Below, piece by piece: positions 19,265-28,376 of a DNA stretch of 40,843 nt. Position 1 is the first letter of the stretch; each line of letters begins with the position of its first letter. Source of the stretch: Devosia indica (GTDB taxonomy: Bacteria > Pseudomonadota > Alphaproteobacteria > Rhizobiales > Devosiaceae); assembly GCF_003056405.1 (NCBI RefSeq), contig NZ_PYVZ01000024.1, positions 1 to 40,843 of the forward strand, written 5' to 3'. Made by a program: the position numbers and the translations under genes. A model generated the notes under the pieces. The model was not told the origin of the DNA and ran no database searches. It worked only from the letters and a program-made list of their open reading frames with translations.

Positions 19265-20288
19265 AGTTCTTTCCTGTCAGGTGGTCCGGGTCAGGGCGAT
19301 CCGTCGGTGGGCTGCTCTCTGCGTGCGTCACCCAGGGTGCGAACCGGTATTCGGTCACCTGGCGATAGGTGGAGTTTGCAGCAAGAAACGCGGATGGGAA
19401 GTGATGGTGATTGGGGCTGTCCGGCCAGTTCTGGGCTTCCAGACACAGGCCCTGTCCAGGGCCATAGAGCCGTCCCTCAAGACCCTGCTGCCCCGGTTGG
19501 AGCTTATAGGCGTCATACAGATGCAGGCCCGTCTGGGTAGTCCAGACCTCCATTGCCGGACCATTTGGCAGGGACAGTCCCGCGGCAAAGACCGGTTGGC
19601 TGCGGGTTGTGGACGCAAGGCAGTAGTTGTTGTTGAAGCCGGGGCGCGGGCGATTGCGGCCAATGGGCCGGGCCGCGCGGAAATCGTAGAGCGTGTCTGC
19701 CACCGGGGCCACCTCGCCGGTGGGCACGAGGTCCGCACTGACGGGGAGATAGGATTCAGCGGCAATCTGCAGGACGTGCCCGGCAATATTTCCTCGCCCG
19801 GAGAAATTGAAATAGGGGTGGTGGCAAAGATTGACCACTGTTCCCCGATCCGCATGCGCCTCCAACTCGAGACGGAGAGTAGCTGGACCGGTGATGCTGT
19901 ATCGCGCCGTGATCTCGCACTCCCCCGGATAGCCTTCGTGACCATCCGGGCTGACAAGGTGAAGGGCCAGACTGGTTCCGGTCGCCTCGGTGACGTGCCA
20001 GCGCTGCTTTGCCGTCCCGGTGACACCGCCATGCAGGTGATGCTCGCCACCATTGCGCGGCAGGGAGAGCACGCGCCCGAACAGGTCGAGATGTCCCCGG
20101 GCGATGCGGTTGGCGTGGCGCCCGATCACGGCGCCCGCATAATGGTCGGTGTCACGATAATCCTCGATCCGCTCGAAGCCGAGTACGAGCGGATGGGGCC
20201 AGCCTGAGAGCCGAAGATCCGTCAGGGTGGCCCCGAACGGGGTCACGCACGCCGACAGGGCTTCGTTGGCAATGCGAAACGTCTCCAT
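19242..20288 (-). CDS. galM: Aldose 1-epimerase (mutarotase)
   Basis: Interconverts alpha and beta anomers of a free aldose in the cytoplasm. The protein has 348 residues and the galactose-mutarotase fold: substrate-arginine region GRHANRIARG, the NGGEHHLHGG motif, NLCHHPYFNFSGRG with the catalytic histidine, and GLCLEAQNWPDSPN with the catalytic glutamate. Its presence in the operon shows that a free aldose is released in the cell, consistent with hydrolysis by the flanking GH-like proteins. It follows the transporter ATPase gene by 6 bases and overlaps the next gene by 23. The sugar specificity is not readable; galM is used as a family symbol. Confidence 0.9.
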   Translation of the reverse strand: METFRIANEALSACVTPFGATLTDLRLSGWPHPLVLGFERIEDYRDTDHYAGAVIGRHANRIARGHLDLFGRVLSLPRNGGEHHLHGGVTGTAKQRWHVTEATGTSLALHLVSPDGHEGYPGECEITARYSITGPATLRLELEAHADRGTVVNLCHHPYFNFSGRGNIAGHVLQIAAESYLPVSADLVPTGEVAPVADTLYDFRAARPIGRNRPRPGFNNNYCLASTTRSQPVFAAGLSLPNGPAMEVWTTQTGLHLYDAYKLQPGQQGLEGRLYGPGQGLCLEAQNWPDSPNHHHFPSAFLAANSTYRQVTEYRFAPWVTHAESSPPTDRPDPDHLTGKNFEHDNRN

Positions 20289-20294
20289 GACCAG

Positions 20295-21365
20295 TCAGAG
20301 GCGCTTGCCGGTGAGCTTGCTGAACAGGTGAACATTCGAAGGATCGATGGACAGCATGATCTCATCGCCGGACCTGACCTCGAGCCGCTCCCGGAAAAGC
20401 GCCAGAAAGCTATGCCCATCCGCGGTGACGTTGAGCAAGGTCTCCGTACCAGTCGGTTCCATGACGACCACCTCGGCTTTCAGTTGCGCGGTGGAATCCG
20501 GGGTTGCCAGCGAAAGGTGTTCGGGGCGGAAGCCGAGCACCACCTCCTCGCCGGCGCCTGTGGAGCTGTCAGCCAGCGGCAGGCTAAAGCCGCCACTGAC
20601 GAATGTTGTCACGCCATTGATGCTTTCGATGCGGCCATCCAGCATGTTCATCGAGGGCGAGCCGATGAAACGGGCGACAAAGAGATTGGCCGGACGATCG
20701 AACAGTTCCAGCGGGGCCCCGACCTGCTCGACCTTGCCGTCATTCATCACCACGATGCGGTCGGCCATGGTCATGGCTTCCACCTGGTCATGGGTTACGT
20801 AAACGGTTGTGGTCTTGAGCCGTTGGTGCAACGCCTTGATTTCGGACCGCATCTGCACGCGCAATTGCGCATCGAGGTTGGAGAGGGGCTCATCGAAGAG
20901 GAAGACCGCCGGATCACGAACGATCGCGCGGCCCATGGCAACGCGCTGGCGCTGTCCGCCCGAGAGTTGGGCGGGTTTTCGCGCCAGCAGTGGTCGAAGC
21001 CCCAGGATGTCGGCGGCCTCGCCGACTTTCTGGTCGATCTCGGCCTTGCTGCGCCGGGCGAGTTTGAGGGAGAAACCCATATTCTCGGCAACGGTCATGT
21101 GCGGGTAGAGCGCATAGCTCTGGAACACCATGGCAATATCCCGCTTCTTGGGCGGCAGGTCATTGACGACCAGGTTGCCGATGGCAATCTCGCCCGAACT
21201 GATCGTTTCCAGGCCCGCGATCATGCGCAGCAGGGTGGACTTGCCGCATCCCGAGGGCCCGACAAGAATTACGAACTCACCGTCCGGAATGTCTATGGAC
21301 ACACCATGCAGCACCTCAAAGGTTCCATAAGCCTTTCGCGCTTGGCGGATTTCGATTGAAGCCAT
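20295..21365 (-). CDS. ugpC: Carbohydrate ABC transporter ATP-binding protein (MalK/UgpC type)
   Basis: Energises the MalEFG-type importer encoded upstream in the operon. The 356-residue protein has an N-terminal nucleotide-binding domain (Walker [10 protein letters not shown], signature [15 protein letters not shown], Walker [13 protein letters not shown], switch [10 protein letters not shown]) and a C-terminal TOBE/regulatory domain of about 120 residues ([13 protein letters not shown]). This is the usual MalK/UgpC plan, often annotated ugpC. It is split from the permease genes by three enzyme genes, which ties those enzymes to the transported compound. Confidence 0.93.
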   Translation of the reverse strand: MASIEIRQARKAYGTFEVLHGVSIDIPDGEFVILVGPSGCGKSTLLRMIAGLETISSGEIAIGNLVVNDLPPKKRDIAMVFQSYALYPHMTVAENMGFSLKLARRSKAEIDQKVGEAADILGLRPLLARKPAQLSGGQRQRVAMGRAIVRDPAVFLFDEPLSNLDAQLRVQMRSEIKALHQRLKTTTVYVTHDQVEAMTMADRIVVMNDGKVEQVGAPLELFDRPANLFVARFIGSPSMNMLDGRIESINGVTTFVSGGFSLPLADSSTGAGEEVVLGFRPEHLSLATPDSTAQLKAEVVVMEPTGTETLLNVTADGHSFLALFRERLEVRSGDEIMLSIDPSNVHLFSKLTGKRL

Positions 21366-21395
21366 TTCGTCGATCCTCGTCGGAAATAGGGAAAA

Positions 21396-22499
21396 TTAGC
21401 CGATAGCGCCGGTGATCTCGGCAACGCGATCGAAGAAGGCAGTTTTCTCGGGTGTCGAGATGCCCCAGTTCACCGGGGGCGACTGGAAACCGTCGCGATA
21501 ATTGTTCTTGCCCTGGTCGTAATATCCCCACGGAACGTAGTGGGGGAATGCTGCGTCCATATTGGCCACGAGGGTGGAATCCTCGTTGATGCAGATCGGT
21601 CGCGGATTGCTGGTAAAGACAGGGCTGGCCTTGATCGAACGGATCACCTTGTCGATACCGTCCGGATCAAGCCCATTGCCGTGGAACAGGATGAAGTCGC
21701 AGGCGGCCAGCAGCTCGGTGACCTGGGTCCGGCCGATCTTTTCGAGGAATTCCTCGGTGGTCGGGTCGCCGTTGCCGCGCCGCTCGGGCAGCGGCACGCC
21801 GGCCTTTTCGCGGAACGGCCAGTTCGTGGTGCTGGCAGCCACCAACAGGCGGCGGCCATTGCGGTGCTTGGTCTTGACGCGGTTGACCAGTTCGTGGACG
21901 CGCGACGGGGTCAGGATCTCGTGCTCGTAGAGCGGCACGTCGCATTCATTGTTGATCTCGACCATGACGTTTTCGAGGCCGGTATCGAGCAGCCAGTCGG
22001 TGGCATTGTCCACGCCCCGAATGATGGCGGCTTCGTCCGCCATGTTCTCGTCCTGCCCGAAATAGTAGTAACCCAGCATCACAGCGATGCCCTGTTCGTC
22101 GCAGGCACGCAGTACCTTTTCGAGGCGCGCCAGGTATTTTGGCTTGAGGTCACCCTGGGGCGTGAAAGCCGAATTGACCCAGGGCTGAACCATTTCAGTA
22201 CCGGTGATCGGCATGCCGCCCTGCAGGTTGAGGGTAACGGCACGAATGCCTTTGCCGTAGTAGACCGGCAATGCAGCGATGAATTCCTCCACGTTCCGAT
22301 CGGGGTCCCACACACCGGTGTCGGGGTAGGCCCATTGCTTGATGGAGTCCGCATTCTCATCGTCGAAGATGGCTTGCACCATGCGCGTGTTGAACAGCAG
22401 ACCCTCGACCGGCTTGCCCTGGAAGGAGCGCCCCTTATAGGTGGGCTCGCCGTTGATCAGGAACCTCTCACCCTCAATGGTGAGGCGGGTGTTGGACAT
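21396..22499 (-). CDS. Uncharacterised GH-A-like TIM-barrel hydrolase, paralogue 2
   Basis: Second of the three paralogues, 367 residues. Shared blocks: FLINGEPTYKGRSFQG, VEGLLFNTRMVQAIFDDENA, YPDTGVWDPDRN, NLQGGMPITG, YYYFGQD, EINNECD (E185), RPICINEDS (E306), PWGYYDQG and PPVNWGISTP. The Asn-Glu at the predicted beta-4 end and the beta-7 glutamate fit acid/base and nucleophile of clan GH-A. It differs by a longer loop between them (about residues 225-260, GVPLPERRGNGDPTTEEF). No signal peptide. The ATG at 22499 is chosen because GGGAGA lies 5 bases upstream; it lies within the last codons of the upstream isomerase-like gene (26-base overlap). Function is inferred from fold only. Confidence 0.7.
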   Translation of the reverse strand: MSNTRLTIEGERFLINGEPTYKGRSFQGKPVEGLLFNTRMVQAIFDDENADSIKQWAYPDTGVWDPDRNVEEFIAALPVYYGKGIRAVTLNLQGGMPITGTEMVQPWVNSAFTPQGDLKPKYLARLEKVLRACDEQGIAVMLGYYYFGQDENMADEAAIIRGVDNATDWLLDTGLENVMVEINNECDVPLYEHEILTPSRVHELVNRVKTKHRNGRRLLVAASTTNWPFREKAGVPLPERRGNGDPTTEEFLEKIGRTQVTELLAACDFILFHGNGLDPDGIDKVIRSIKASPVFTSNPRPICINEDSTLVANMDAAFPHYVPWGYYDQGKNNYRDGFQSPPVNWGISTPEKTAFFDRVAEITGAIG

Positions 22500-23346
22500 C
22501 TCGTTCTCCCTTGGCATTATTAGTTTCGATGAGCGGATGGCGCTCGGCCAAACTCTTGGCGGCCGCGACGCTTTGTTCGAGCCAGGCCAGTTCGAGGGCC
22601 TGGGTAGTCACGAAGTCGCCCTGCCAGGGCAGCCAGTGCTCGAGGATGGTGTTGAACTGCCGGCCGTGCCGCCCAAGGGCCCTGAAGACGCTGGATGGAT
22701 CGAAGCAGCCCTGGCCGAGAGGGGTGCCGACAAAGCTGCCTCCGACCCCGTGCGGATCCAGGGCGATGCGAAAATCTTTCAGGTGCAGGTTGACCGCGAA
22801 CGGGGCCAGCAACTCGATCGTGGTTTCCGGCCATTCCCTGCAGGCGATGGAATTGGCTACGTCAAGGCATATGCCTAGCGCTTCGTCCTCGACCATGGTG
22901 ACGATGTCGACCAACCTTGGTGATGGCAGGTGAAAGTGGTTTTCCACCGCAAGGACCACCCCTGCCGCCCGGCATGCCGGAAGCAACTGGCTGAGCATGG
23001 TCGCGATCTCTGCGTCTTCGGCCGAGGACTCTTCTGCAGTCGGAGCGATCCGCAGGAGCGAAACACCCAGCCGCCCGGCCAGATCGAGATACTGCCCGAC
23101 AAGGTGCGGGGCGCAGCCGGTCATCCCCAGCTCCAGCGCGATATGAAGGCGCGCGGCCTGCTCGGCCAAGGCGTCGATCTCGGCGGACGAAAGAGTATGC
23201 AGCGGCACGTTGTCGGCGAACTGAACCAGTCCGACCTCCAGCCGAGCGGCATGATCCAGGATCCCCGCAGCCGAGATCGGGTGATCCGGGATACGGTCCC
23301 GGATGCCCACATGCCAGCGAAAGGCGTAGCTCCCGATGCCGAGCAT
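22474..23346 (-). CDS. Xylose-isomerase-like TIM-barrel protein (sugar phosphate isomerase/epimerase family) 2
   Basis: Protein of 290 residues, AP_endonuc_2 superfamily. Predicted metal ligands appear in order: VLAVENHFHLPSPRL (Glu, His), GICLDVANSIA (Asp), VNLHLKDFRI (His, Asp) and NTILEHWLPW (Glu near the C-terminus). Members isomerise or epimerise keto sugars and keto acids, decarboxylate branched keto acids, or cleave 3-keto-glycosides. In this setting a 2-oxo-tetronate isomerase (OtnI-like) or epimerase step would fit, but OtnI belongs to the hydroxypyruvate isomerase branch and I do not see its specific strings. The start shares one base with the stop of the preceding gene (TGATG). Confidence 0.78.
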   Translation of the reverse strand: MLGIGSYAFRWHVGIRDRIPDHPISAAGILDHAARLEVGLVQFADNVPLHTLSSAEIDALAEQAARLHIALELGMTGCAPHLVGQYLDLAGRLGVSLLRIAPTAEESSAEDAEIATMLSQLLPACRAAGVVLAVENHFHLPSPRLVDIVTMVEDEALGICLDVANSIACREWPETTIELLAPFAVNLHLKDFRIALDPHGVGGSFVGTPLGQGCFDPSSVFRALGRHGRQFNTILEHWLPWQGDFVTTQALELAWLEQSVAAAKSLAERHPLIETNNAKGERDVQHPPHH

Positions 23347-24305
23347 CAGACCAGCGCCGCAATCAGCTTGTTGAAGGCGCGGGCGGGAATACCTTCGTCC
23401 TTGAGCGCGGTGAGTTCATCGAAGCCGATTTTTTCGATCAGCTTGCCGAGGTTTTCCATGATCTCGAATGTGGCGCCCACCGCCTCGGCATTGTCGCCCG
23501 AGCGGGTGAAGACGTCATAGGCAAACCAGCCGTCCCACCCAAGCTTGTCGATATAGTAGAGGGTCTCGAGGGTTTCCCAGAAATTGACCGAAGCGGGCAG
23601 CATATCCCAGTCGGCGCCGCGGTCATTGTCGTTGAAATGGACGTAGAACAACCGCCCTGCGGCATGCGCGATGCACAGCTCGGCGGCCGGTGTTTCCCCC
23701 GCAATCAGGGCATGGCCGACATCCATGGTGACGCCGAGATTGGGGGCACCAACCACGTCGCAGAAATGCAGGGTGCGGCCCATATTGGGCAGCACGATGC
23801 GATTTCGCACTTCGTAGGCCTTGTACTCGATGCTGACCTTGACGTCCTGGCGGTAGGCAGTGGCTTCTCGGAAACACTCCGCCAGCCATTCCCACTGCTT
23901 GGCGTAATCGACCTGGAAGGCATAGTCCCAGCCATCGATCAGCGGGCAGACCGATATCATGTTGGCGCCCAGATCGGCGGCCATGTCCATGCCGGACTTC
24001 AGATATTCGATCGAACGGCGGCGAATGGATGCATCGGGATTGGTGAAAGAGCCATTGCGGAAGATATCCTCGCCCTTGACGTTGACGTTCACCGCCGAGA
24101 CCGCAATGCCGGAATCCTTGACCATCTGCACCTGCTCGCCCCGGTGCCCAAGATCCTGCGGATAGACCGGTTCGACACCGTCTGTGCGCGCGATGCTGCG
24201 GGCGATATCCAGACGCTCTGCCAGGCTGCGGGGCTTCTGGTATTCATGAAATCGATCGGCATAGCGCCCGAGCGTGCCAAGCAGGATGGAGTTGCGAAAA
24301 GCCAT
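23346..24305 (-). CDS. Xylose-isomerase-like TIM-barrel protein (sugar phosphate isomerase/epimerase family) 1
   Basis: Protein of 319 residues. The N-terminus LLGTLGRYADRFHEYQKPRS and later strings place it nearer to true xylose/rhamnose isomerase-like proteins than its neighbour. Candidate metal ligands: VSIEYKAYEVRNR (Glu), GVTMDVGHALIAGE (Asp, His), FYVHFNDNDRGADWD (His, Asp). The final acidic ligand lies in GWFAYDVFTRSG, where Asp replaces the more common Glu. It comes directly after the permease gene (27-base gap) and before a second member of the superfamily. Two tandem members suggest two isomerisation or epimerisation steps, or a two-subunit enzyme as in C-glycoside deglycosylation systems. 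Confidence 0.78.
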   Translation of the reverse strand: MAFRNSILLGTLGRYADRFHEYQKPRSLAERLDIARSIARTDGVEPVYPQDLGHRGEQVQMVKDSGIAVSAVNVNVKGEDIFRNGSFTNPDASIRRRSIEYLKSGMDMAADLGANMISVCPLIDGWDYAFQVDYAKQWEWLAECFREATAYRQDVKVSIEYKAYEVRNRIVLPNMGRTLHFCDVVGAPNLGVTMDVGHALIAGETPAAELCIAHAAGRLFYVHFNDNDRGADWDMLPASVNFWETLETLYYIDKLGWDGWFAYDVFTRSGDNAEAVGATFEIMENLGKLIEKIGFDELTALKDEGIPARAFNKLIAALV

Positions 24306-24332
24306 GGGAAGAGGTCCTAAGATTGGGGGCGA

Positions 24333-25238
24333 TCAGGTCTTGACCGAGCCGGCCGTGAGACCGCCTACAAGCCAGCGCTGGACAAAGACGAAGACGACGA
24401 GCGCAGGAATGGTCGCCACCACGCAGGCGGCCATGAAGGCATTGACGTATTGAACGCCACCGCCTTCCTGGGCGAAGTCGCCGATACCGACTTGAATGGT
24501 CTTCATCTCACCCTGGTTGAGCAGCAGGCTCGCCCAGAGAAAGTCATTCCAGGCATTGAGGAAGGTGAAGATGGCCACGGCGGCGATACCGGGCAGGCAG
24601 ACCGGTAGAATGACGCGCCAGAACGCCTCAAAGTGGCTGCAGCCATCGATCAGGGCGGCTTCCTCAAGTTCTGGCGGTGCGGCTGAAATAAAATAGCCGC
24701 GAAGCATGAGCACCGCGAAGGGCAATGAGAAGCCTACATAGGCCAGGATCAGACCGGCATAGCTGTTAAGCAAGCCCAGATCCTGAATGAAGAAGTAGAT
24801 CGGGAAGACGCGGGTGATGGCCGGGATCAGATTGGTCAGCAGGATCAAGCCAAGAATGATCGTCGCGCCGGGAAAGCGGAACCGTGCCAGCACATAGGAT
24901 GCCGAACAGGCAATCACGGTTGAAATTGCGGCCGCCGTTACCGACACGAACAGCGAGTTGAGCACGTATCGCCACATCGGGATCAGCCGGTTGGCATTGG
25001 TATAGGGCTGTGCTGTCGCCTCGCTGGGAAACCAAATTGGCGGGAGGACGCGGATTTCCTGGTTGGGCTGAAAGGAGCTTTTGAGCATCCAGTAGACCGG
25101 CAACAGGATGTAGAACAGCAATGCGACGGTGATCGCAATGATGAGAATGCGTGTGACCAAGTCGGTCTTATTGGCGAAAGACAGGCGTTGCCAAAGCTTG
25201 GGACGGGTGGCGGTATTGGGCACGGCAATGGTCATCAT
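24333..25238 (-). CDS. Carbohydrate ABC transporter permease (MalG-like)
   Basis: Inner-membrane subunit of 301 residues with six predicted helices after a cytoplasmic N-terminus of about 30 residues. The EAA loop is present as PPELEEAALIDGCSHFEAFWRVILPVCLPG. The C-terminal RWLVGGLTAGSVKT ends in the MalG-type tail that contacts the ATPase. It starts with ATGATG overlapping the stop of the MalF-like gene. Together with that gene it forms the channel of the importer that serves the catabolic island. Confidence 0.92.
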   Translation of the reverse strand: MMTIAVPNTATRPKLWQRLSFANKTDLVTRILIIAITVALLFYILLPVYWMLKSSFQPNQEIRVLPPIWFPSEATAQPYTNANRLIPMWRYVLNSLFVSVTAAAISTVIACSASYVLARFRFPGATIILGLILLTNLIPAITRVFPIYFFIQDLGLLNSYAGLILAYVGFSLPFAVLMLRGYFISAAPPELEEAALIDGCSHFEAFWRVILPVCLPGIAAVAIFTFLNAWNDFLWASLLLNQGEMKTIQVGIGDFAQEGGGVQYVNAFMAACVVATIPALVVFVFVQRWLVGGLTAGSVKT

Positions 25239-26134
25239 GCCACCCCTTTCAATTGGGAACGCAGATAGAAGATCGAGACAAATCCGGTCATGATGAAGAT
25301 CACGCCGCTTGCTGCCGAAGCCAGATCGAAGCGATAGAAGGAGAAGGCCTGCTGGTAGGAATAGACCGCCATGATGTTGGTCAGGTTCTGCGGCCCGCCG
25401 CCGGTCATGATGTAGTTGATCTCGAAGGATCCAAGCCCGCCAATGACCAGAAGGGTGATCAGGATCGCCAGCACTGGCCGCAGCATCGGCAGGGTCACAT
25501 ACCAGAATTTCTGAATCAGGCTGGCGCCATCCACCTCTGCCGCTTCATACAGGCTGCGGGGTATGGACTGCAGCGCCGCCAGCAGGAAGATGACTGCGAA
25601 AGGCAGGCCGTTCCAGACGCGCACGGCGACAATGGACATCATCGGAATACTGAACGGGCCCCAGGTTGCCGAGTCGGTGAGCCAGCGGACATTGCTGCTG
25701 ATCAGGCCCAGGTCCTGCAGCAGGAAGTTGATCGGGCTGCGATCGGTATTGAGGAGCCACATCCAGATGGCCGAAGCGACCGCCGGCGGCACGAACCAGG
25801 GCACGCAAACCAGCATGCGCATGGCTGTCCGGCCCCGGTAATTGGCGTTCAGGATCTGTGACAGCAGCAAGCCGAAACCCAGTGTCGCCGCGACGGCCAG
25901 CACCGTGAAGATGATGGTGTTCACCAGCGTCTGCACGAAGCGCGGGTCGGAGAACACCGCCACATAATTGTCGAGGCCGACAAAGGGCGTGCCGAATTCA
26001 TTGATCCGGAGAAGGTCATATTCGACAAAACTCATCCACAGCGAGAACAACATCGGGTAGATGCCCAGCGCCGCTGTGATCAGCATGGCAGGTGCCACCA
26101 TGAGGTAGCAAAACAGGTATTTCTGGCGTGTCAT
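25235..26134 (-). CDS. Carbohydrate ABC transporter permease (MalF-like)
   Basis: Inner-membrane subunit of 299 residues, six predicted helices, start YLFCYLMVAPAMLITAALGIYP typical of the UgpA/MalF group. The EAA loop reads PRSLYEAAEVDGASLIQKFWYVTLPMLRP. It lies 70 bases after the binding-protein gene, with a strong hairpin between them, and overlaps the MalG-like gene by 4 bases. Confidence 0.92.
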   Translation of the reverse strand: MTRQKYLFCYLMVAPAMLITAALGIYPMLFSLWMSFVEYDLLRINEFGTPFVGLDNYVAVFSDPRFVQTLVNTIIFTVLAVAATLGFGLLLSQILNANYRGRTAMRMLVCVPWFVPPAVASAIWMWLLNTDRSPINFLLQDLGLISSNVRWLTDSATWGPFSIPMMSIVAVRVWNGLPFAVIFLLAALQSIPRSLYEAAEVDGASLIQKFWYVTLPMLRPVLAILITLLVIGGLGSFEINYIMTGGGPQNLTNIMAVYSYQQAFSFYRFDLASAASGVIFIMTGFVSIFYLRSQLKGVA

Positions 26135-26164
26135 GGCGAACCGTCCTGATATGCGGTCGGATGA

Positions 26165-26190
26165 GCCCGGGAGGATCGCTCCTCCCGGGC
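26165..26190 (-). other. Intercistronic hairpin after the binding-protein gene
   Basis: A perfect 11-base-pair stem (GCCCGGGAGGA / TCCTCCCGGGC) with a TCGC loop lies 15 bases after the binding-protein stop and before the MalF-like gene. There is no T run. It should hold the 3' end of the receptor message and lower downstream expression, the usual receptor-excess arrangement. Confidence 0.7.
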
Positions 26191-26204
26191 CTGCTCCGGA
26201 GTGC

Positions 26205-27545
26205 TTAGCTGCCGCTGGCGCGATCGAGTTCAGCCTGCATGCGGGCCTGTGCTTCGGTCACGGCGCTGTCGATGTCGCCGCCACCGATGACGGTGTTGTA
26301 GACGAGATCATAAAGGACAGCGCCCGGCTCGGGGGAGGCAATGGCATTCCACACCGCGCTCGGATGCTGGGAAGTGTGGCCATAGTTGAGCGTTTCGGCC
26401 ATGACGGCCTGCCACGGGCGCTGCGTCCAGAGTTCCGAAGTCATCACCGAACGGCGCGGACTTGCGGCGCCGGAGACTTCGCTGATGCGCTCCATGTTCT
26501 CCGGTTCGGACAGGAACTGGATCCAGTCGATGCAGGCGTCGACGTCGCTCGAGCCATAGAGGACACCCCAGTAGCCGGCACCCGAGAACGAGTCACGATT
26601 GCCGGTTGGACCTGCCGGGTTGATTTCGAGTGCCCAGGTGCCTTCCAGCTCGGGGTAGTCGCGATCAAACTGGGACGGCCAGGAATTATTGGTGCTGCCC
26701 ACGATAGCGATATTGCCAGATGTAAAGTCGGCAAGGGGATCGGCACTCTTCTCGAAGATCTCGGGTGAGGTGACCTGATGCACATGCACCAGGTCCTGCA
26801 TGAACTTGAGAGCGGTGCGCATGGCCTCGTTGTCGATGGTCGCGGTGCGGCCATCCTCGCTCATCATCGCCCCACCTGCCTGCCAGTAATAGGGCATCAG
26901 GGTCTGGGCCGGATTATTGTTGGCCCCCAAGGCGAAGCCCCAGCGAGTGACATTGCCGTTGTCGTCGCGCTCCGTCAGGGCCAGGCCTTGCTCGACGATC
27001 TCGTCCCAGTTGTCCGGCGGCGCGGCAATGCCGGCCTCCTCAAGGAAGTCTGTGCGATACATCATGGGACGAATGTCGACCCGCCAGGGAATGCCGTAGA
27101 ACTCTCCATTGCGATGGACGTCGACGAGGGCGCCCTCATAGAAGTCGTCTTCGAGCGTGGGCCAGCGGTCGCGGTACTCGGTGATGGGCATCGGCCCATA
27201 GCGGCCTGCGCCAATTCCCGAGAACGAGTGCAGCCAGTACATGTCCGCACAATCGGGGGCCGCACCGCCTTGGGCAACGGTAAGCCAGGTATTGAAGGCA
27301 ACGGACCAGTTGATCACTTCCACCGATACGTTGATGCCGGATTCCTCGCGGAATTCCGACGTCAGTTCATCAAAAAGGTCCTGATAGGCCAGCAGATCAC
27401 CCTGGGGTTGCGTCCAGAACGTAATGTCCTGCGCAAACGCGCCAAGCGCCGTTGTCGTGCCCAGTGCCGTTGCAAGCGCCAACATGGCGGTGTGTCTTCT
27501 CAGGACCTTTCGATCAGTTCCGGCCCTATAAAGTCGTTTCGTCAT
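26205..27545 (-). CDS. Carbohydrate ABC transporter substrate-binding protein
   Basis: Periplasmic receptor of 446 residues, family 1 of solute-binding proteins (UgpB/MalE-like). A signal peptide of about 39 residues ends at AFA-QD; its N-region has several arginines. The mature part begins ITFWTQPQGDLLAYQDLFDELTSEFREESGINVSVEVINW, a standard opening. Aromatic residues suited to stacking on sugars are frequent (YWLHSFSGIG, YYWQAGGA, SGAGYWGVLYG). GGGAGG precedes the ATG. It is the first transport gene of the catabolic operon and defines what enters. The lack of any secreted hydrolase suggests the ligand is a small soluble glycoside or oligosaccharide. Confidence 0.92.
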   Translation of the reverse strand: MTKRLYRAGTDRKVLRRHTAMLALATALGTTTALGAFAQDITFWTQPQGDLLAYQDLFDELTSEFREESGINVSVEVINWSVAFNTWLTVAQGGAAPDCADMYWLHSFSGIGAGRYGPMPITEYRDRWPTLEDDFYEGALVDVHRNGEFYGIPWRVDIRPMMYRTDFLEEAGIAAPPDNWDEIVEQGLALTERDDNGNVTRWGFALGANNNPAQTLMPYYWQAGGAMMSEDGRTATIDNEAMRTALKFMQDLVHVHQVTSPEIFEKSADPLADFTSGNIAIVGSTNNSWPSQFDRDYPELEGTWALEINPAGPTGNRDSFSGAGYWGVLYGSSDVDACIDWIQFLSEPENMERISEVSGAASPRRSVMTSELWTQRPWQAVMAETLNYGHTSQHPSAVWNAIASPEPGAVLYDLVYNTVIGGGDIDSAVTEAQARMQAELDRASGS

Positions 27546-27580
27546 AGTCTCCTCCCTTGAGAATACGAAAATTCAGACCG

Positions 27581-28234
27581 TTAGACTGGTCTGTTGTCCG
27601 CGCGAGCTCGCATCAGGGCGATGGTCTTGCGAATATGGGTGAGCATGGCCTGCTCAGCTTTGTCGGGGTCGTGCGCTTCGAGCGCGTCAATGATGTCGAT
27701 ATGCTCCTGCAGCGTCTCTGCAGGGGGGCGCAGCAGGCCCTGCGCCAATGACAAGCGCAGCACGTCACGCACGGCATCGAGCTGTCGGGTCAGGAAATTA
27801 TTGCCGAGCAGCGTCGTCAGGTAGTGATGAAATTCCCGATCTGCCTCTCGATAGGCTGACCAGTCCTCGTCACCCGGCTGCGGTGCGGCGCTGGTAATGA
27901 GCGAACGAAGATAGAGCGTGTGCCGAAGTTCGATCCGGGGCGCTACCAGTCGGCAGGTCAGTCCCTCAAGGACAGCCCTGACTTCAAACAGGTCCGCTAT
28001 TCGATCCGGACCGAATGTTACGACCGTTGCCTCACCGCGGGGGGAGATCACAACAAATCCGTCCCGTTCCAGCGCGGCGATGGCACTGCGTAGCGGTGTC
28101 CGGCTGACCCCGAGACGCTGCGCCAGCTCTTCTTGCACGAGCTTCTGCCCGGCAGCGATTTCACCGCCCAAAATCAAGTTACGCAGTGCCTGGTAGCCGT
28201 ACTCTTCCAGTGATTGAGCGCCTGATGCCGACAT
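27581..28234 (-). CDS. FCD-type GntR transcriptional regulator at the head of the catabolic operon
   Basis: Regulator of 217 residues. The winged helix-turn-helix (LVQEELAQRLGVSRTPLRSAIAALERDGFV, residues about 30-60) precedes an FCD domain with REFHHYLTTLLGNN and HIDIIDALEAHD as predicted metal-ligand segments. The ATG at 28234 has AAGGGAG 5 bases upstream; the open frame continues to 28336 but that part covers the operator-like repeats and is not conserved in character. It precedes the binding-protein gene by 35 bases and diverges from the lactonase gene, so it likely controls both directions from the 316-base gap. Confidence 0.88.
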   Translation of the reverse strand: MSASGAQSLEEYGYQALRNLILGGEIAAGQKLVQEELAQRLGVSRTPLRSAIAALERDGFVVISPRGEATVVTFGPDRIADLFEVRAVLEGLTCRLVAPRIELRHTLYLRSLITSAAPQPGDEDWSAYREADREFHHYLTTLLGNNFLTRQLDAVRDVLRLSLAQGLLRPPAETLQEHIDIIDALEAHDPDKAEQAMLTHIRKTIALMRARADNRPV

Positions 28235-28281
28235 GACCTCTCCCTTGGCGTAGCCACTTCGCGACGCTGGTGGTCGCGCTC

Positions 28282-28308
28282 TGTATACAGTGGATACAGT
28301 GGATACAG
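28282..28308. promoter_or_regulatory. Three tandem 9-bp repeats, candidate operator
   Basis: TGTATACAG, TGGATACAG and TGGATACAG follow one another without spacing. The first copy lies within CTGTATACAG, a perfect 10-base palindrome. They lie 48-74 bases upstream of the GntR start, at promoter distance, so they are a likely binding site for one of the two island GntR regulators, or at least a promoter-proximal control site. Confidence 0.55.
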
Positions 28309-28376
28309 AATGAAGGTCAAGCGCTATTGTAGGCATCTTTGGCTCAATCCTGCGGTCGTATGTGCTGCACTATGCA

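Noticed and set aside
20328..22523. Plus-strand frames of 343 and 327 codons opposite the MalK-type and GH-like genes
   Set aside because: Shadow frames; the minus-strand genes have full family motifs and coupled starts.
28282..28308. Tandem repeats considered as a CRISPR-like array
   Set aside because: Units are 9 bases with no spacers, and no cas gene is present.
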